A model generated the notes under the pieces. The model had not been told where the DNA came from. It made no database searches and worked only from the letters and a program-made list of their open reading frames with translations. Source: an uncultured Dehalococcoidia bacterium (GTDB lineage: Bacteria; Chloroflexota; Dehalococcoidia; Lucifugimonadales; Lucifugimonadaceae). From it: a stretch of 48,440 nucleotides of DNA. The stretch spans positions 1-48,440 of the forward strand of contig CAJWWK010000012.1 of NCBI GenBank assembly GCA_913048295.1, read 5' to 3'. Both the position numbers and the translations under genes were made by a program. Numbering within the stretch: position 1 is the first letter of the stretch; every line of letters begins with the position of its first letter. Below are positions 1 through 8,591 of the stretch, in pieces.

Positions 1-115
1 GCGCATCGTGATAATCGACGACAAACAACCCACCACAATCGGCACAGTGGAGGTCGTTCACAGATGGGGCCTGCTTCGATGAACAGTCGATACAACGTAG
101 CTGGTGATTCGGCAT
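1..115 (-). CDS. Threonine synthase-like protein, N-terminal fragment (cut by window edge)
   Basis: Read on the minus strand from an ATG at position 115, 38 codons are open to the window edge. The peptide carries two CxxC pairs (C8/C11 and C24/C27), the second inside CADCGGLFVV. This short zinc-ribbon layout is typical of the N-terminus of bacterial threonine synthases and related PLP enzymes, which make threonine from O-phosphohomoserine. The PLP domain would lie outside the window. The ATG is only two bases past the TGA of the gamma-glutamyltransferase gene on the same strand, so the two are probably co-transcribed and translationally coupled. Other zinc-ribbon proteins share this motif, so the product name is tentative, but the reading frame looks real. 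Confidence 0.55.
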   Translation of the reverse strand, partial: MPNHQLRCIDCSSKQAPSVNDLHCADCGGLFVVDYHDA

Positions 116-117
116 GC

Positions 118-1905
118 TCAGGCCCGCTCTTCGCTCGCGCCATCCGGCAGTTCTTCAAAGGCTGGCCCTAGCCCTGGGGAAAACTTGTCATCTGTCGAAG
201 GCCGCGCCGCGCGGGAAGCTGCCCTGAAATCGATCCCCGGCCTTGCGAACCCACCGCCAATTCCCACGACGTGTCCATCGCCCCGCCAGCACGAAGAGCC
301 CGCAATGACCCCGCCGGGCTCGAACTGCACAATATTCATACCGTAACCGATCGTAACGACGGGCGTGACTCGGTGGCCCTTTTCGACAACGGCAGACCGG
401 ACTTCCTCCGAGAATCCCCCTTCTATCTCGACGTCCTGCCCCTGTGTCCACACCCGCGGTGCCTCAACTGCTTCCTGTGCCGACATTCTGTGGTCGATCA
501 TGTTGACGATAGCCTGCAGTACCGAGGTGAATATCTTTACTCCGCCGGGCAGACCCACAGCGAATTCGGGTATTCCGTCACGAACCACGATGGTCGGTGC
601 CATGCTGCTCGTCACCCGTTTGCCAGGCAGCACCGACAGCGCGTTTCCGGGGTGTGGATCGAACATCTGCTGGGTGTTATTCAGCAGCATCCCGGTGCCC
701 GGCACGGTGACCTTCGAACCCCACAGTTCGTTGATCGTCTGGGTTGCGGCAACCACGTTTCCATCGGCGTCGGCAACCGTTACGTGCGTGGTGTGACCCG
801 CTTCACCTGCCCCCTGCCGGTTGCCAGGTAGGATCTCCGGTGAAGCGCGCTCCAGGTCGAGTGCATCGATGAAATCTTCCACGTAATGCTTTGCGATGAG
901 CCGGTCGACAGGCACTTCCACGTAATCCGGGTCGCCGGTGTAGCGGTCGCGATCGGCAAACGCTTTTTTCATGGCCTCGAGCAGGATATGGATCGAATCA
1001 GGCGAGCCAAACCCCATCTCGGCAAGGTCGAACTCCTCAAGGATGTTCAACATTTCGATCACATGCACACCGCCCGCCGAAGGTGGCGGTACCCCGATGA
1101 TTTCGTATCCCCGATACGTCCCGCGGACCGGTGTACGCTCGACCGTCCGGTACTCCGCCAGGTCCTGCATCGTAATGATCCCGCCGTTGCGGGCAAGGTA
1201 ATCACACACAATCGCGCCGAGCGGACCGTTATACAGGTGGTCTGGACCGTTTTCGGCAATCGCCCGCAGCGTACGGGCATAGTCCGACCGGTCGATGTGA
1301 TCGCCGGTTTTGAGCGGTTCCCCACCGATCATGTAGGTAGCTGACGTTTCCGCGAACCGGCCGATGATTTCCGAGTACTGGACAATCGCATCGTGCAGGT
1401 ACTCCCTGACCTGAAAACCCCGCGTTGCAAAACGTATTGCCGGTGCCATCACATCGGCCAGCGGCATCGTGCCCCACTTTTCAAGTGCTTCGCACCAGGA
1501 CTTCAGACTTCCCGGCACGCCGACCGATAAGTGGCCGATTGAACCCAGGTCTCCGACCGATTTCAGGTAGTTCGGCCCAGAATCGGCAACCGGGGTGTAC
1601 ATATCTTCGGTCGCAGCGGCGGGGGCCGTTGAGTAACCGTCGATCACATGGTGCTGGCCGTTGGCAAGCCGAATGTTGAAGAATCCGGCACCGAAGATAC
1701 CGACCATCATTGGCTCGACCACGCTGAGCGCGAACAGCGAGGCGACCGTGGCGTCGATGGCGTTCCCACCGGCGAGCAGCATCTCGGAACCGGCCGCCGA
1801 TCCCAGTGGATGATTGGTAACGACAACGCCGCGTGAGCCCGTAGCGGGCCGTTTCTCGGTTTGAAAAGTCGTTCCCGCACGCGCTCGCCAACTCGATACT
1901 GTCAT
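118..1905 (-). CDS. Gamma-glutamyltransferase family protein
   Basis: This is an Ntn-hydrolase that cleaves or transfers gamma-glutamyl groups, for example from glutathione, after autocatalytic cleavage into two subunits. Numbered from the ATG at 1905 (595 aa), the processing and nucleophile threonine is T372 in the GHTTHVTVAD motif. The oxyanion and substrate motif TSSM holds S433-S434, and LPGG follows at about 452-455. These match the well-known residues of the E. coli enzyme. I chose 1905 because AGGA lies just upstream; a TTG at 1962 in the same frame has no ribosome binding site. No signal peptide or lipobox is visible, whereas classical enzymes are periplasmic or secreted, so this one is probably cytoplasmic. 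Gamma-glutamyl acylases of the same fold are an alternative. It is transcribed divergently from the alcohol dehydrogenase at 2142. Confidence 0.9.
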   Translation of the reverse strand: MTVSSWRARAGTTFQTEKRPATGSRGVVVTNHPLGSAAGSEMLLAGGNAIDATVASLFALSVVEPMMVGIFGAGFFNIRLANGQHHVIDGYSTAPAAATEDMYTPVADSGPNYLKSVGDLGSIGHLSVGVPGSLKSWCEALEKWGTMPLADVMAPAIRFATRGFQVREYLHDAIVQYSEIIGRFAETSATYMIGGEPLKTGDHIDRSDYARTLRAIAENGPDHLYNGPLGAIVCDYLARNGGIITMQDLAEYRTVERTPVRGTYRGYEIIGVPPPSAGGVHVIEMLNILEEFDLAEMGFGSPDSIHILLEAMKKAFADRDRYTGDPDYVEVPVDRLIAKHYVEDFIDALDLERASPEILPGNRQGAGEAGHTTHVTVADADGNVVAATQTINELWGSKVTVPGTGMLLNNTQQMFDPHPGNALSVLPGKRVTSSMAPTIVVRDGIPEFAVGLPGGVKIFTSVLQAIVNMIDHRMSAQEAVEAPRVWTQGQDVEIEGGFSEEVRSAVVEKGHRVTPVVTIGYGMNIVQFEPGGVIAGSSCWRGDGHVVGIGGGFARPGIDFRAASRAARPSTDDKFSPGLGPAFEELPDGASEERA

Positions 1906-2141
1906 TCGTTCCTGCTCATCTGAATGTCTCGGGGTCTCGTCCCGCGTACGTCCCGCGATCAAGATTCGCGATTAGGCCCGCAGAATTCTAATCTCTAATA
2001 AACAGCTGGGGGCGCTCCGGAATACCCTCTTGTGAGTTTGCCACCGCGGGAATAAGTTAGCTGCCATCGCGATCTGGGTAAGCGCGGAGAGATCGAAACA
2101 CGATCGATTTTCCCGGACGCCAGGAATTTCAGGAGACAACG

Positions 2142-3263
2142 ATGCCAGAAACAGGTATCTCAGCAGTGTGGCATGAGGCCGATCAGAGTTGGGAAATGCG
2201 AGAACTGCCGGTACCGGAGCTCGAGTCTGACGCCATTCAGATACGCGTTCGGGCGACCAGCGTTTGCGGATCGGACCTTCACATCTGGCGCGGCGACGGA
2301 ATTCCCGAAGATGCCCCGCCGCGAGACCCGTTCGTGTTTGGGCACGAAATGATGGGTGAAGTGGCCGCGATGGGGAACAAGATCACCACCGATTCGCTAC
2401 GTCGACCACTCAAAGAGGGCGATCGGGTGGCCTATTCGTATTTCTTCCCGTGTGCCCGCTGCTACAACTGCCTGCGCGGCGAGTTTGGGGCCTGCAAGTT
2501 TCGTTCGGGACGCAAGACACTCGACGAATGGGCCGTGTGCAACGGTGGGTTCGCCCAGTACTACTACCTGCGTAGCCCGCACTATGTATTCAAGCTGCCC
2601 GAATCGATCAGCAGCGCCGCGGCGGCGCCGATCAACTGTGCGCTGGCCCAGGTCTACGAGGCGATGCACCTCGGGGGCGTGAGGCTCGGCGACAACGTGG
2701 TTGTCCAGGGCGCCGGCGGACTCGGCGTGAACGCAACTGCAGTCGCGGCGGAACTCGGGGCATCGAAAGTAATCGTGATCGACGGCCAAAAGCCCCGCCT
2801 TGAACTGGCGATGCAGTGTGGTGCCACCCATACGATCGACATGAACGACTACGACACCCCTGAAGCACGTATCGAGCGGGTGCTGGAACTGACCGGCGGC
2901 ATCGGTGCCGACAAGGTGATCGAGGTCGTCGGCTTCCCGGCAGTCGTCGAAGAGGGCCTCAAGATGGTCCGCATGCGAGGCACCTACCTCGAAGTCGGAC
3001 ACATCTCGCCGAACTCGTTCGCCAGCATCGACGTCCAGAAGATGGTTTCCAACCAGATCAGGTTTTACGGGATTCAGCACTACGATCCGTGGATCATCCC
3101 GAACGCCATCGACTTCTTGGAACGAACAGCCGACAGGTACCCACTGATGAACGTCATTTCGCACGAGTTCCCGCTTGACCAGATCGACAAGGCGTTTGAA
3201 ACCGCCGAATGGCTGGGCAGGAGTTCGGGAAGCGAAGTTACCCGGGCGGTAATAACGCCGTAG
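2142..3263 (+). CDS. Zinc-dependent alcohol dehydrogenase (MDR superfamily)
   Basis: This 373-aa medium-chain dehydrogenase would oxidise a secondary alcohol or polyol with NAD(P)+. Catalytic zinc ligands C42 (in CGSDLH) and H68-E69 (GHE) are present. The structural zinc lobe has its four cysteines at C104, C107, C110 and C118. The Rossmann nucleotide motif GAGGLG lies at 190-195. The overall pattern resembles threonine, sorbitol or idonate dehydrogenases; the true substrate is unknown. The start is well supported by AGGAGA seven bases before the ATG. The sulfatase gene follows after 48 bp on the same strand, so the pair probably forms an operon in which a desulfated alcohol or sugar could be oxidised. 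That link is an inference. Confidence 0.92.
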   Translation: MPETGISAVWHEADQSWEMRELPVPELESDAIQIRVRATSVCGSDLHIWRGDGIPEDAPPRDPFVFGHEMMGEVAAMGNKITTDSLRRPLKEGDRVAYSYFFPCARCYNCLRGEFGACKFRSGRKTLDEWAVCNGGFAQYYYLRSPHYVFKLPESISSAAAAPINCALAQVYEAMHLGGVRLGDNVVVQGAGGLGVNATAVAAELGASKVIVIDGQKPRLELAMQCGATHTIDMNDYDTPEARIERVLELTGGIGADKVIEVVGFPAVVEEGLKMVRMRGTYLEVGHISPNSFASIDVQKMVSNQIRFYGIQHYDPWIIPNAIDFLERTADRYPLMNVISHEFPLDQIDKAFETAEWLGRSSGSEVTRAVITP

Positions 3264-3311
3264 CTGACTTGCACGTAACCGGAGCAAACAAAAGCGAGCA
3301 GCGGATCTGGA

Positions 3312-4721
3312 ATGGACAAGAAACCTAACTTCCTAGTAATCATGTCCGACGAGCACGGCGCACAGTTCTCGTCGACCTACGGCCACCCGATCATCGAGAC
3401 TCCTAACATGGACCGCCTCGCCGAGCAGGGAGTCACATTCGACGCGAACTACTGCAACTCCCCGCTGTGCATCCCGTCGAGAGCGTCGTTCATGACCGGC
3501 CAGTACGTTTCGACCAACGAGATATGGGACAACACCAAGCCGGTGCCCGTAGACCGGCTGACGTGGCCTTACCTGCTGCGCAACGAGGGCTATCACACCG
3601 CGCTGAACGGCAAGATGCACCTTGTCGGCCCCGACCCGCTGCACGGCTTCGATGAGCAGCTATCGCGTGACCCACACATCGAGGAGCCACTCGGTCACTT
3701 CAGGTGGTCGGACGGCATTCCGAAGGCAGCCGAGCCGTGGGACGGAGTTCGAGCCGCCGATCCCGGCGTCAGCCCGATGATCGAGGCGGACGATGCCATG
3801 GAAACAGCCGCGGTCGAATATCTCTCCGATCCTGCCCGCTACGAAAAGCCGTTCGCCATGTGCGTGGGGTTCATCGCCCCGCACTTCCCGTTCATCGTTT
3901 CCGAACGGTACTTTTCAAAGTACTACCCCGACAACCTCGATATGCCTGATCTTCCCCCGGGGCACCTCGACAACCTGCCACCGTCGGCCGAGCGATTGCG
4001 CCGGATGTTCGGGCTTGATGGCGACTGGACCGATGACGAGATCGCGAGGGCAAGGGCGGCGTACTTCGGCCTGTGCACATATCTCGACGATAAGATCGGG
4101 CACCTGCTCGACACGCTCGAAGAACAGGGGCTGGCTGAGAACACGGTGATCGTCTACACGTCCGACCATGGCGACATGCTTGGCGAGCACGGTCTGTGGC
4201 GGAAGATGTGCTTTTACGAGCAGTCGGCCCGAGTACCGTTACAGATTTCATGGCCTGCAAAGTTCAAGGGCGGGCAGCGCGTGTCGCAGGCGGTCTCGAA
4301 TGTCGACGCTGTCGCCACGATCCTTGAGCTCGCCGGAATCGACGTTTCAAAGTGGAAACTCGACGGCCAGTCGCTTGTTCCAGCCCTGAACGGCGATACG
4401 TCGGGGCTCCGGGACATCGCTATTTCGGAGCACTTTGCCCACGGCACCGACCGTGCAATGGGCATGGTGAGATCGGGCAGGTGGAAGCTCTGCTACGGAC
4501 ACGGCGACCCGGTAGAGCTGGAGCTGTACGATCTCGAAGCCGACCCTGGCGAGTTCACGAACCTGGCTCGGGTTGCTGAGCACACACAAGTCCAGCAACG
4601 ACTGCTGAAAATTCTTCTCGACCAGTGGGGCGACCCCGACGCCCTCACGGCGAAGATAGTGCGGGATCAGGAAGACCGCGAGATCGTCCGAAACGTGACT
4701 GGGGTTGGGACAATTTTTTAG
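3312..4721 (+). CDS. Sulfatase family protein (CxPSR type), cytoplasmic
   Basis: This 469-aa member of the alkaline phosphatase/sulfatase superfamily would hydrolyse a sulfate ester. The formylglycine signature is intact: C53 in CIPSRASFMTG, with P55, S56 and R57. The metal-binding N-terminal strand reads FLVIMSDEHG (D13), and the second metal motif is TSDHGDMLGEHG. The N-terminal half resembles choline-sulfatase-like and other soluble sulfatases. No signal peptide is present, so the enzyme should act in the cytoplasm on an imported sulfate ester. Activity needs a formylglycine-generating enzyme or an anaerobic sulfatase-maturing enzyme, and neither is in the window. It follows a zinc alcohol dehydrogenase by 48 bp, and a hairpin-ended repeat begins just after its stop codon. 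Confidence 0.92.
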   Translation: MDKKPNFLVIMSDEHGAQFSSTYGHPIIETPNMDRLAEQGVTFDANYCNSPLCIPSRASFMTGQYVSTNEIWDNTKPVPVDRLTWPYLLRNEGYHTALNGKMHLVGPDPLHGFDEQLSRDPHIEEPLGHFRWSDGIPKAAEPWDGVRAADPGVSPMIEADDAMETAAVEYLSDPARYEKPFAMCVGFIAPHFPFIVSERYFSKYYPDNLDMPDLPPGHLDNLPPSAERLRRMFGLDGDWTDDEIARARAAYFGLCTYLDDKIGHLLDTLEEQGLAENTVIVYTSDHGDMLGEHGLWRKMCFYEQSARVPLQISWPAKFKGGQRVSQAVSNVDAVATILELAGIDVSKWKLDGQSLVPALNGDTSGLRDIAISEHFAHGTDRAMGMVRSGRWKLCYGHGDPVELELYDLEADPGEFTNLARVAEHTQVQQRLLKILLDQWGDPDALTAKIVRDQEDREIVRNVTGVGTIF

Positions 4722-4722
4722 T

Positions 4723-4883
4723 TCCCTCTCCGTGCCAGGGAAAGGGTCGGGGTGTGGGTTGAAAACCCTACCTCCTGAAATAAACATTGGCGTTGGCGAT
4801 GCGTACGTTTCACACCTGAGCACCTTCACCGTCTGACGGTGAATTAGCCACCCTCTAACTCCCTCCAACATTTGGAGGGAGGA
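4723..4883. repeat. Hairpin-ended intergenic repeat, copy A (~160 bp)
   Basis: The left arm (4723-4761) is a small hairpin of the CCCTCTCC / AGGGAAAGGG type followed by a GGGTGTGGGTTGA-like tail. The right arm (4848-4883) has CCACCCTCTAACTCCCTCC followed by its own hairpin partner TGGAGGGAGGA. The two arms are imperfect inverted repeats of one another. Related copies lie at 24030-24184 and 46681-46837. It sits between the sulfatase and the GlcD-like gene. Its size, terminal inverted hairpins and intergenic position suggest a non-autonomous MITE-like or REP-like element. Confidence 0.7.
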
Positions 4884-4918
4884 TACGTTCATCCGCCACC
4901 AGGTGCCATAATGTCCTC

Positions 4919-6415
4919 ATGCCCACAGCCAGCTCCCCGCTAATCTCCGACCTCGCCGAATTAGTTGGCGATCAGTATGTGATCTGGAGGCCGGAAGACC
5001 TGCTTGTCTACGAGTACGACGGGTCGATCGACAAGGCGACCCCGCAGGCGGTCGTACTGCCGCGCAACGCCGAAGAGGTTTCGGCTATTGTCCGCATTGC
5101 GAACCGCCACGGTGCATACATCGTGGCCCGCGGGGCCGGCACAAGTCTTTCCGGCGGCGCCGTGCCCCTCCGCAACTCGGTCGTGCTGGCGCTGACCCGG
5201 CTTACCGCCCTCATCGAAGTCGATGCCGAAAACCGTGTCGCCATCGTCGAGCCTGGAATGATCAACCTCCACCTGTCCGAAATGGTCAGCCATTTGGGCC
5301 TGTTCTACGCCCCCGACCCCGCAAGCCAGAAGACCTGCACGATCGGCGGGAACGTCGGTGAGAACGCGGGCGGTCCCCACTGCCTGGCGCTGGGCGTGAC
5401 GACAAACCATGTGCTGGGACTCGAAGTGGTGCTGGCCGATGGCTCGCTGACATGGCTTGGAGGTTCGGAGCGTGAATCGACCGGCTACGACCTGCGAGGT
5501 GCGTTTGTGGGCTCTGAGGGAACGTTTGGCATCGCTACCAAGATCGCGGTGCGGTTGCTGCCAAAACCGGAGACGATCCACAGCATGCTGGCGGCGTTCA
5601 GGACCATGGACGCCGCTTCGCAAACCGTTACCGACATCATCGCCGAGGGAATGGTGCCGGCAGCGCTCGAGATGATGGACCGCAAGACTATCGATGCGGT
5701 CGAGCCGTTTTACCACCCCGGCTATCCCGCCGATGCCGAGGCCGTACTGATCGTCGAGGTCGACGGGCTGAAAGAATCTGTCGAGGAGCAGACCGAACTC
5801 GTGCTCAAGATCTGCAACGATAACGGGGCGATGGAGATACGTGAGGCCGATGACGAGGCGACCCGTGCAAAGCTCTGGGAGACCCGGAAGGGTGCGGTCG
5901 GCGCTTACGGCGTCATCGCTCCCACATATTATCTTGTCGACGGCGTCGTTCCGCGGACAAAGTTGAGGGAGGTCCTCCAGCAGGTCGACCAGATCGCGGC
6001 GGAACTGAACGTGACCGTGGCCAACGTTTTCCATGCGGGCGACGGCAACATTCACCCGGCAATCCTGTTCAACGAGCGACATCCCGAAGAGGTTAAGCAG
6101 GCGATTCTTGCGGGCGCACGAATTCTCGAGGCCTGCGTGGCTGCTGGCGGCGCCCTGTCTGGCGAGCACGGTATCGGGATCGAAAAACAGGCCTACATGC
6201 CCCTCGTTTTCACGGAAGACGACCTCGAAGCGATGGCCCGATTACGTTCGGCGTTCATCGGCGAGGGCGATCCTGAGGACGCACCGATCGGCGTGCCGTC
6301 GCTTGCCGAACGCTTTAATCCAGGCAAGGTGTTCCCCGGTGGCGCAGTGCACGGCGAGGCATACGGAATTACAGCGCCTTCGTTCCGCCGGACCGGGACC
6401 TCCGACTGGCAGTAG
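4919..6415 (+). CDS. glcD: FAD-linked oxidase, GlcD-like (glycolate/2-hydroxyacid oxidase subunit)
   Basis: This 498-aa flavoprotein of the PCMH/VAO family would oxidise glycolate, D-lactate or another 2-hydroxyacid to the keto acid. The FAD pyrophosphate loop RGAGTSLSGGAVP is at 71-83, and TIGGNVGENAGGPH at about 141-154 is a second FAD-binding segment. The C-terminal FAD-oxidase domain has the FHAGDGNIHP and SGEHGIGIEK motifs typical of GlcD and D-lactate dehydrogenases. The last 30 residues look unusually extended. Its expected partners, GlcE-like and GlcF-like, are 4.3 kb downstream on the same strand rather than adjacent. A free-standing D-2-hydroxyacid dehydrogenase is the alternative. 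Confidence 0.88.
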   Translation: MPTASSPLISDLAELVGDQYVIWRPEDLLVYEYDGSIDKATPQAVVLPRNAEEVSAIVRIANRHGAYIVARGAGTSLSGGAVPLRNSVVLALTRLTALIEVDAENRVAIVEPGMINLHLSEMVSHLGLFYAPDPASQKTCTIGGNVGENAGGPHCLALGVTTNHVLGLEVVLADGSLTWLGGSERESTGYDLRGAFVGSEGTFGIATKIAVRLLPKPETIHSMLAAFRTMDAASQTVTDIIAEGMVPAALEMMDRKTIDAVEPFYHPGYPADAEAVLIVEVDGLKESVEEQTELVLKICNDNGAMEIREADDEATRAKLWETRKGAVGAYGVIAPTYYLVDGVVPRTKLREVLQQVDQIAAELNVTVANVFHAGDGNIHPAILFNERHPEEVKQAILAGARILEACVAAGGALSGEHGIGIEKQAYMPLVFTEDDLEAMARLRSAFIGEGDPEDAPIGVPSLAERFNPGKVFPGGAVHGEAYGITAPSFRRTGTSDWQ

Positions 6416-6532
6416 TCTCGGACGTTCTCGATCACGACGCACAAAGGTTGATATCGTCCGTCAATTTCGACAGTGTGTGGATCATTCCAACACTTGTAAC
6501 GTTCTAATCCTTGAAAACCTCTGGAGTACCGA

Positions 6533-6826
6533 GTGGCTGTCTGCAGAAATCAACTCCTGGTCCTTCGCTATCTTGCAGGTTGCAGTCAGCCGGTAGCTGG
6601 AATCGACATGTCCGCCAATCTCGACTGGGTGGCTACTTCTTCGATTTACGCGGCCATCTCGGCACTTCAGGCACAGGGATTGATTGTCGCCGAATGGCAT
6701 CACTCCCAGTCGCATCCGCGGCGCATGATTTCGCTGAATAAAGCAGGCACGTCGGCCATTCAAAAAATCGATGATCTCGAAGCCCGAATGGCGCAATTTG
6801 CTCGCTTTCAGGAGGCCAAACGATGA
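6533..6826 (+). CDS. PadR-like winged-helix transcriptional regulator
   Basis: This 97-aa protein has the short winged-helix layout of PadR regulators. A first helix (LLVLRYLAG) is followed by a helix-turn-helix around 25-52 (VATSSIYAAISALQAQGLI) and a wing with HPRRMISLNKAG. A short C-terminal helix (residues 75-94) would serve for dimerisation. The start is a GTG preceded by GGAG. Its stop overlaps the next start in ATGA, so it is translationally coupled to the membrane protein at 6823. PadR-type genes often repress an adjacent membrane-protein gene, so this pair may be self-regulated. The effector is unknown. Confidence 0.75.
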   Translation: MAVCRNQLLVLRYLAGCSQPVAGIDMSANLDWVATSSIYAAISALQAQGLIVAEWHHSQSHPRRMISLNKAGTSAIQKIDDLEARMAQFARFQEAKR

Positions 6827-7338
6827 ACCTGTTCACTTTCCTTATCAGGTTCGGCACCGGAGTCGCAGCGCTACTGTGGGTTCATGTCTGGAAATGGGCT
6901 TACCCGCAATCGGCAGCCGTCGTTAAGGAACTCGCCCGTAAGGAAATCGATCTGCTGGAACACGGCTCATCGGTCTGGAAGCTGCTCAGGCTTGGCATCG
7001 ATTTGCCAGGCATCGCCAGGTCGCAGCAGATTGCAGAGGATTCGGCCGCAACTCGAACGTCCCATCCGGCCTCTCCTTCGACATCAATCGCAATTGAGAC
7101 GAAATGGAGAGGCACGACCCGGGAATTGCTCATCTGGGTGGTGATCGGTGGTTGGTTTGCGATGGCGACTTCGATATTCATGTCCTTCGTCCAGACCGGC
7201 AACTTCCTGTTCGAATACGGTCCCGAATCGGGTCGACCCGAAATAGTGACTCCCTACTTCAAGGTGGTCGCACTGGCGGTGCTCGCCCAGATCGCCTCGC
7301 TCGGTTCTGGTCTTGCCTTTCTGAAGCTGACGAAATAG
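6823..7338 (+). CDS. Hypothetical membrane protein coupled to the PadR-like regulator
   Basis: This 171-aa protein is not a family I recognise. Hydrophobic segments at about 5-22, 102-122 and 146-168 predict three transmembrane helices. A hydrophilic region of about 75 residues separates the first two; it is rich in basic residues, Ser and Thr and includes a low-complexity stretch at about 76-90. Its ATG overlaps the regulator's TGA by four bases, so both come from one transcript. The context suggests it is the target or partner of the regulator. No catalytic motif is visible. Confidence 0.7.
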   Translation: MNLFTFLIRFGTGVAALLWVHVWKWAYPQSAAVVKELARKEIDLLEHGSSVWKLLRLGIDLPGIARSQQIAEDSAATRTSHPASPSTSIAIETKWRGTTRELLIWVVIGGWFAMATSIFMSFVQTGNFLFEYGPESGRPEIVTPYFKVVALAVLAQIASLGSGLAFLKLTK

Positions 7339-7487
7339 CGCCGCGTCTGTATCAATTCCGGTTCGAAATTCCGACCGTATTTGCCGTCTTTCGTTAGACT
7401 GGTGCCTCTCCGGGCGAAGCAGCCAGTCAGCCAGTCAATTCAACCACGGTTCACGTCCTGATAAAAACCCCGTAGACAGGAACGAAA

Positions 7488-8543
7488 GTGTCCCCTTCAA
7501 GTGGCAAGGTCAGGATCGGAATCATTGGTGCTGGCGGCTTTGCCAACACCCACATGGACCACTTCAGCAGCCTCGATAACGTCGAGGTCGTCGCCGCGAT
7601 GCGCAGGAGCCCGGAACCCCTCGCCGAATTCCAGCGCAAGTGGGACATTCCGCACACATTCACCGACCACAACGGGATGCTGTCCATGGACGGACTCGAC
7701 GCCGTCGCCATCGTCACGCCAACCGGTTCGCACAAACAGCTCGCCCTGGATTCGATAGCTGCTGGCAAGCACGTGCTCTGCGACAAGCCCCTCGCCCTCA
7801 CCGCCGCCGACTGCAAAGAGATGCTCGATGCAGCGGAAGCTGCGGGCGTGATCCACTCGACAAACTTCAACCAGCGCGGCAACACCACCCTGGGCCGGAT
7901 AAAGCGTTATCTCGACAACGACTTTCTGGGCCGTATCTACCATGCAAACGTCTGGTGGGGCATGTCGCACCAGTTCGACGCACGCCCCGAAACCCTCACC
8001 TGGAGGTTCCGCTCCGAAAACGGCGGTGGCTCCGTGTACGAGTTGATCCACGCCTTCGACATGCTCCGCTTTATCAATGGCGAGGTGTCGCGTGTCGTCT
8101 CGACATTCGACACGACGACAAAGCACCGCCCTACCGCTGACAACCCCGAGGGGATCGATGTCGATGTCCCCGATGCCACCGCGTTCCTCTGCGAGTGGCG
8201 GAACGGCGGGTTTGCCGTCGTCCACACGTCGTTCGCGTCCCGTGGTACAGACGCCGATGGCAGGACCTCTCCCCGCGTCGAGATATCGGGCGAGCATGGC
8301 AGGATCACGACCGACGGCCGGTTCGGGATCCTAGGGGTGACCGGTCCGAACGGGCCTGTCGACCAGCTCGACCCGGGGGCCGAGTACCCGCAACCATACC
8401 AGCGGTTCGCCGACGCGGTCGTGGCCGGTGACCAATCGCTCGTCGAAACCAGCTTCCATGACGGCATGAAGGCTGCCGAAATAGTCGACGCAGCTTATCT
8501 TTCGGCCGCAGAATCACGCTGGGTTGAACTTGATCACAACTAA
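7488..8543 (+). CDS. Gfo/Idh/MocA family oxidoreductase
   Basis: This 351-aa NAD(P)-dependent oxidoreductase probably acts on a sugar, inositol or related polyol. The N-terminal Rossmann fold begins VRIGIIGAGGFANTH (GxGGxA at about 14-19). The family EKP-like motif is present as CDKP at 98-101, where K100 is the usual catalytic lysine. The C-terminal alpha/beta substrate domain runs from about 125 onward and includes ENGGGSVYELIHAFDMLRF, in the region where the catalytic His-Asp pair usually lies. Two aldo/keto reductases follow on the same strand with short gaps, so the three are likely co-expressed in sugar or polyol metabolism. The substrate cannot be inferred. Confidence 0.9.
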   Translation: MSPSSGKVRIGIIGAGGFANTHMDHFSSLDNVEVVAAMRRSPEPLAEFQRKWDIPHTFTDHNGMLSMDGLDAVAIVTPTGSHKQLALDSIAAGKHVLCDKPLALTAADCKEMLDAAEAAGVIHSTNFNQRGNTTLGRIKRYLDNDFLGRIYHANVWWGMSHQFDARPETLTWRFRSENGGGSVYELIHAFDMLRFINGEVSRVVSTFDTTTKHRPTADNPEGIDVDVPDATAFLCEWRNGGFAVVHTSFASRGTDADGRTSPRVEISGEHGRITTDGRFGILGVTGPNGPVDQLDPGAEYPQPYQRFADAVVAGDQSLVETSFHDGMKAAEIVDAAYLSAAESRWVELDHN

Positions 8544-8591
8544 TCACAACAATAAACAACACCTGCTAGATACGCCACAGGGAGCCTCAAA

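Noticed and set aside
1906-1962. A longer N-terminus of the gamma-glutamyltransferase gene from TTG at 1962
   Set aside because: It has no ribosome binding site, whereas the ATG at 1905 has AGGA just upstream.
2030-2058. TTGTGA and TAAGTT with 17-base spacing before the 2142 gene
   Set aside because: Only 4 of 6 and 3 of 6 bases match the sigma-70 consensus, too weak to report as a promoter.
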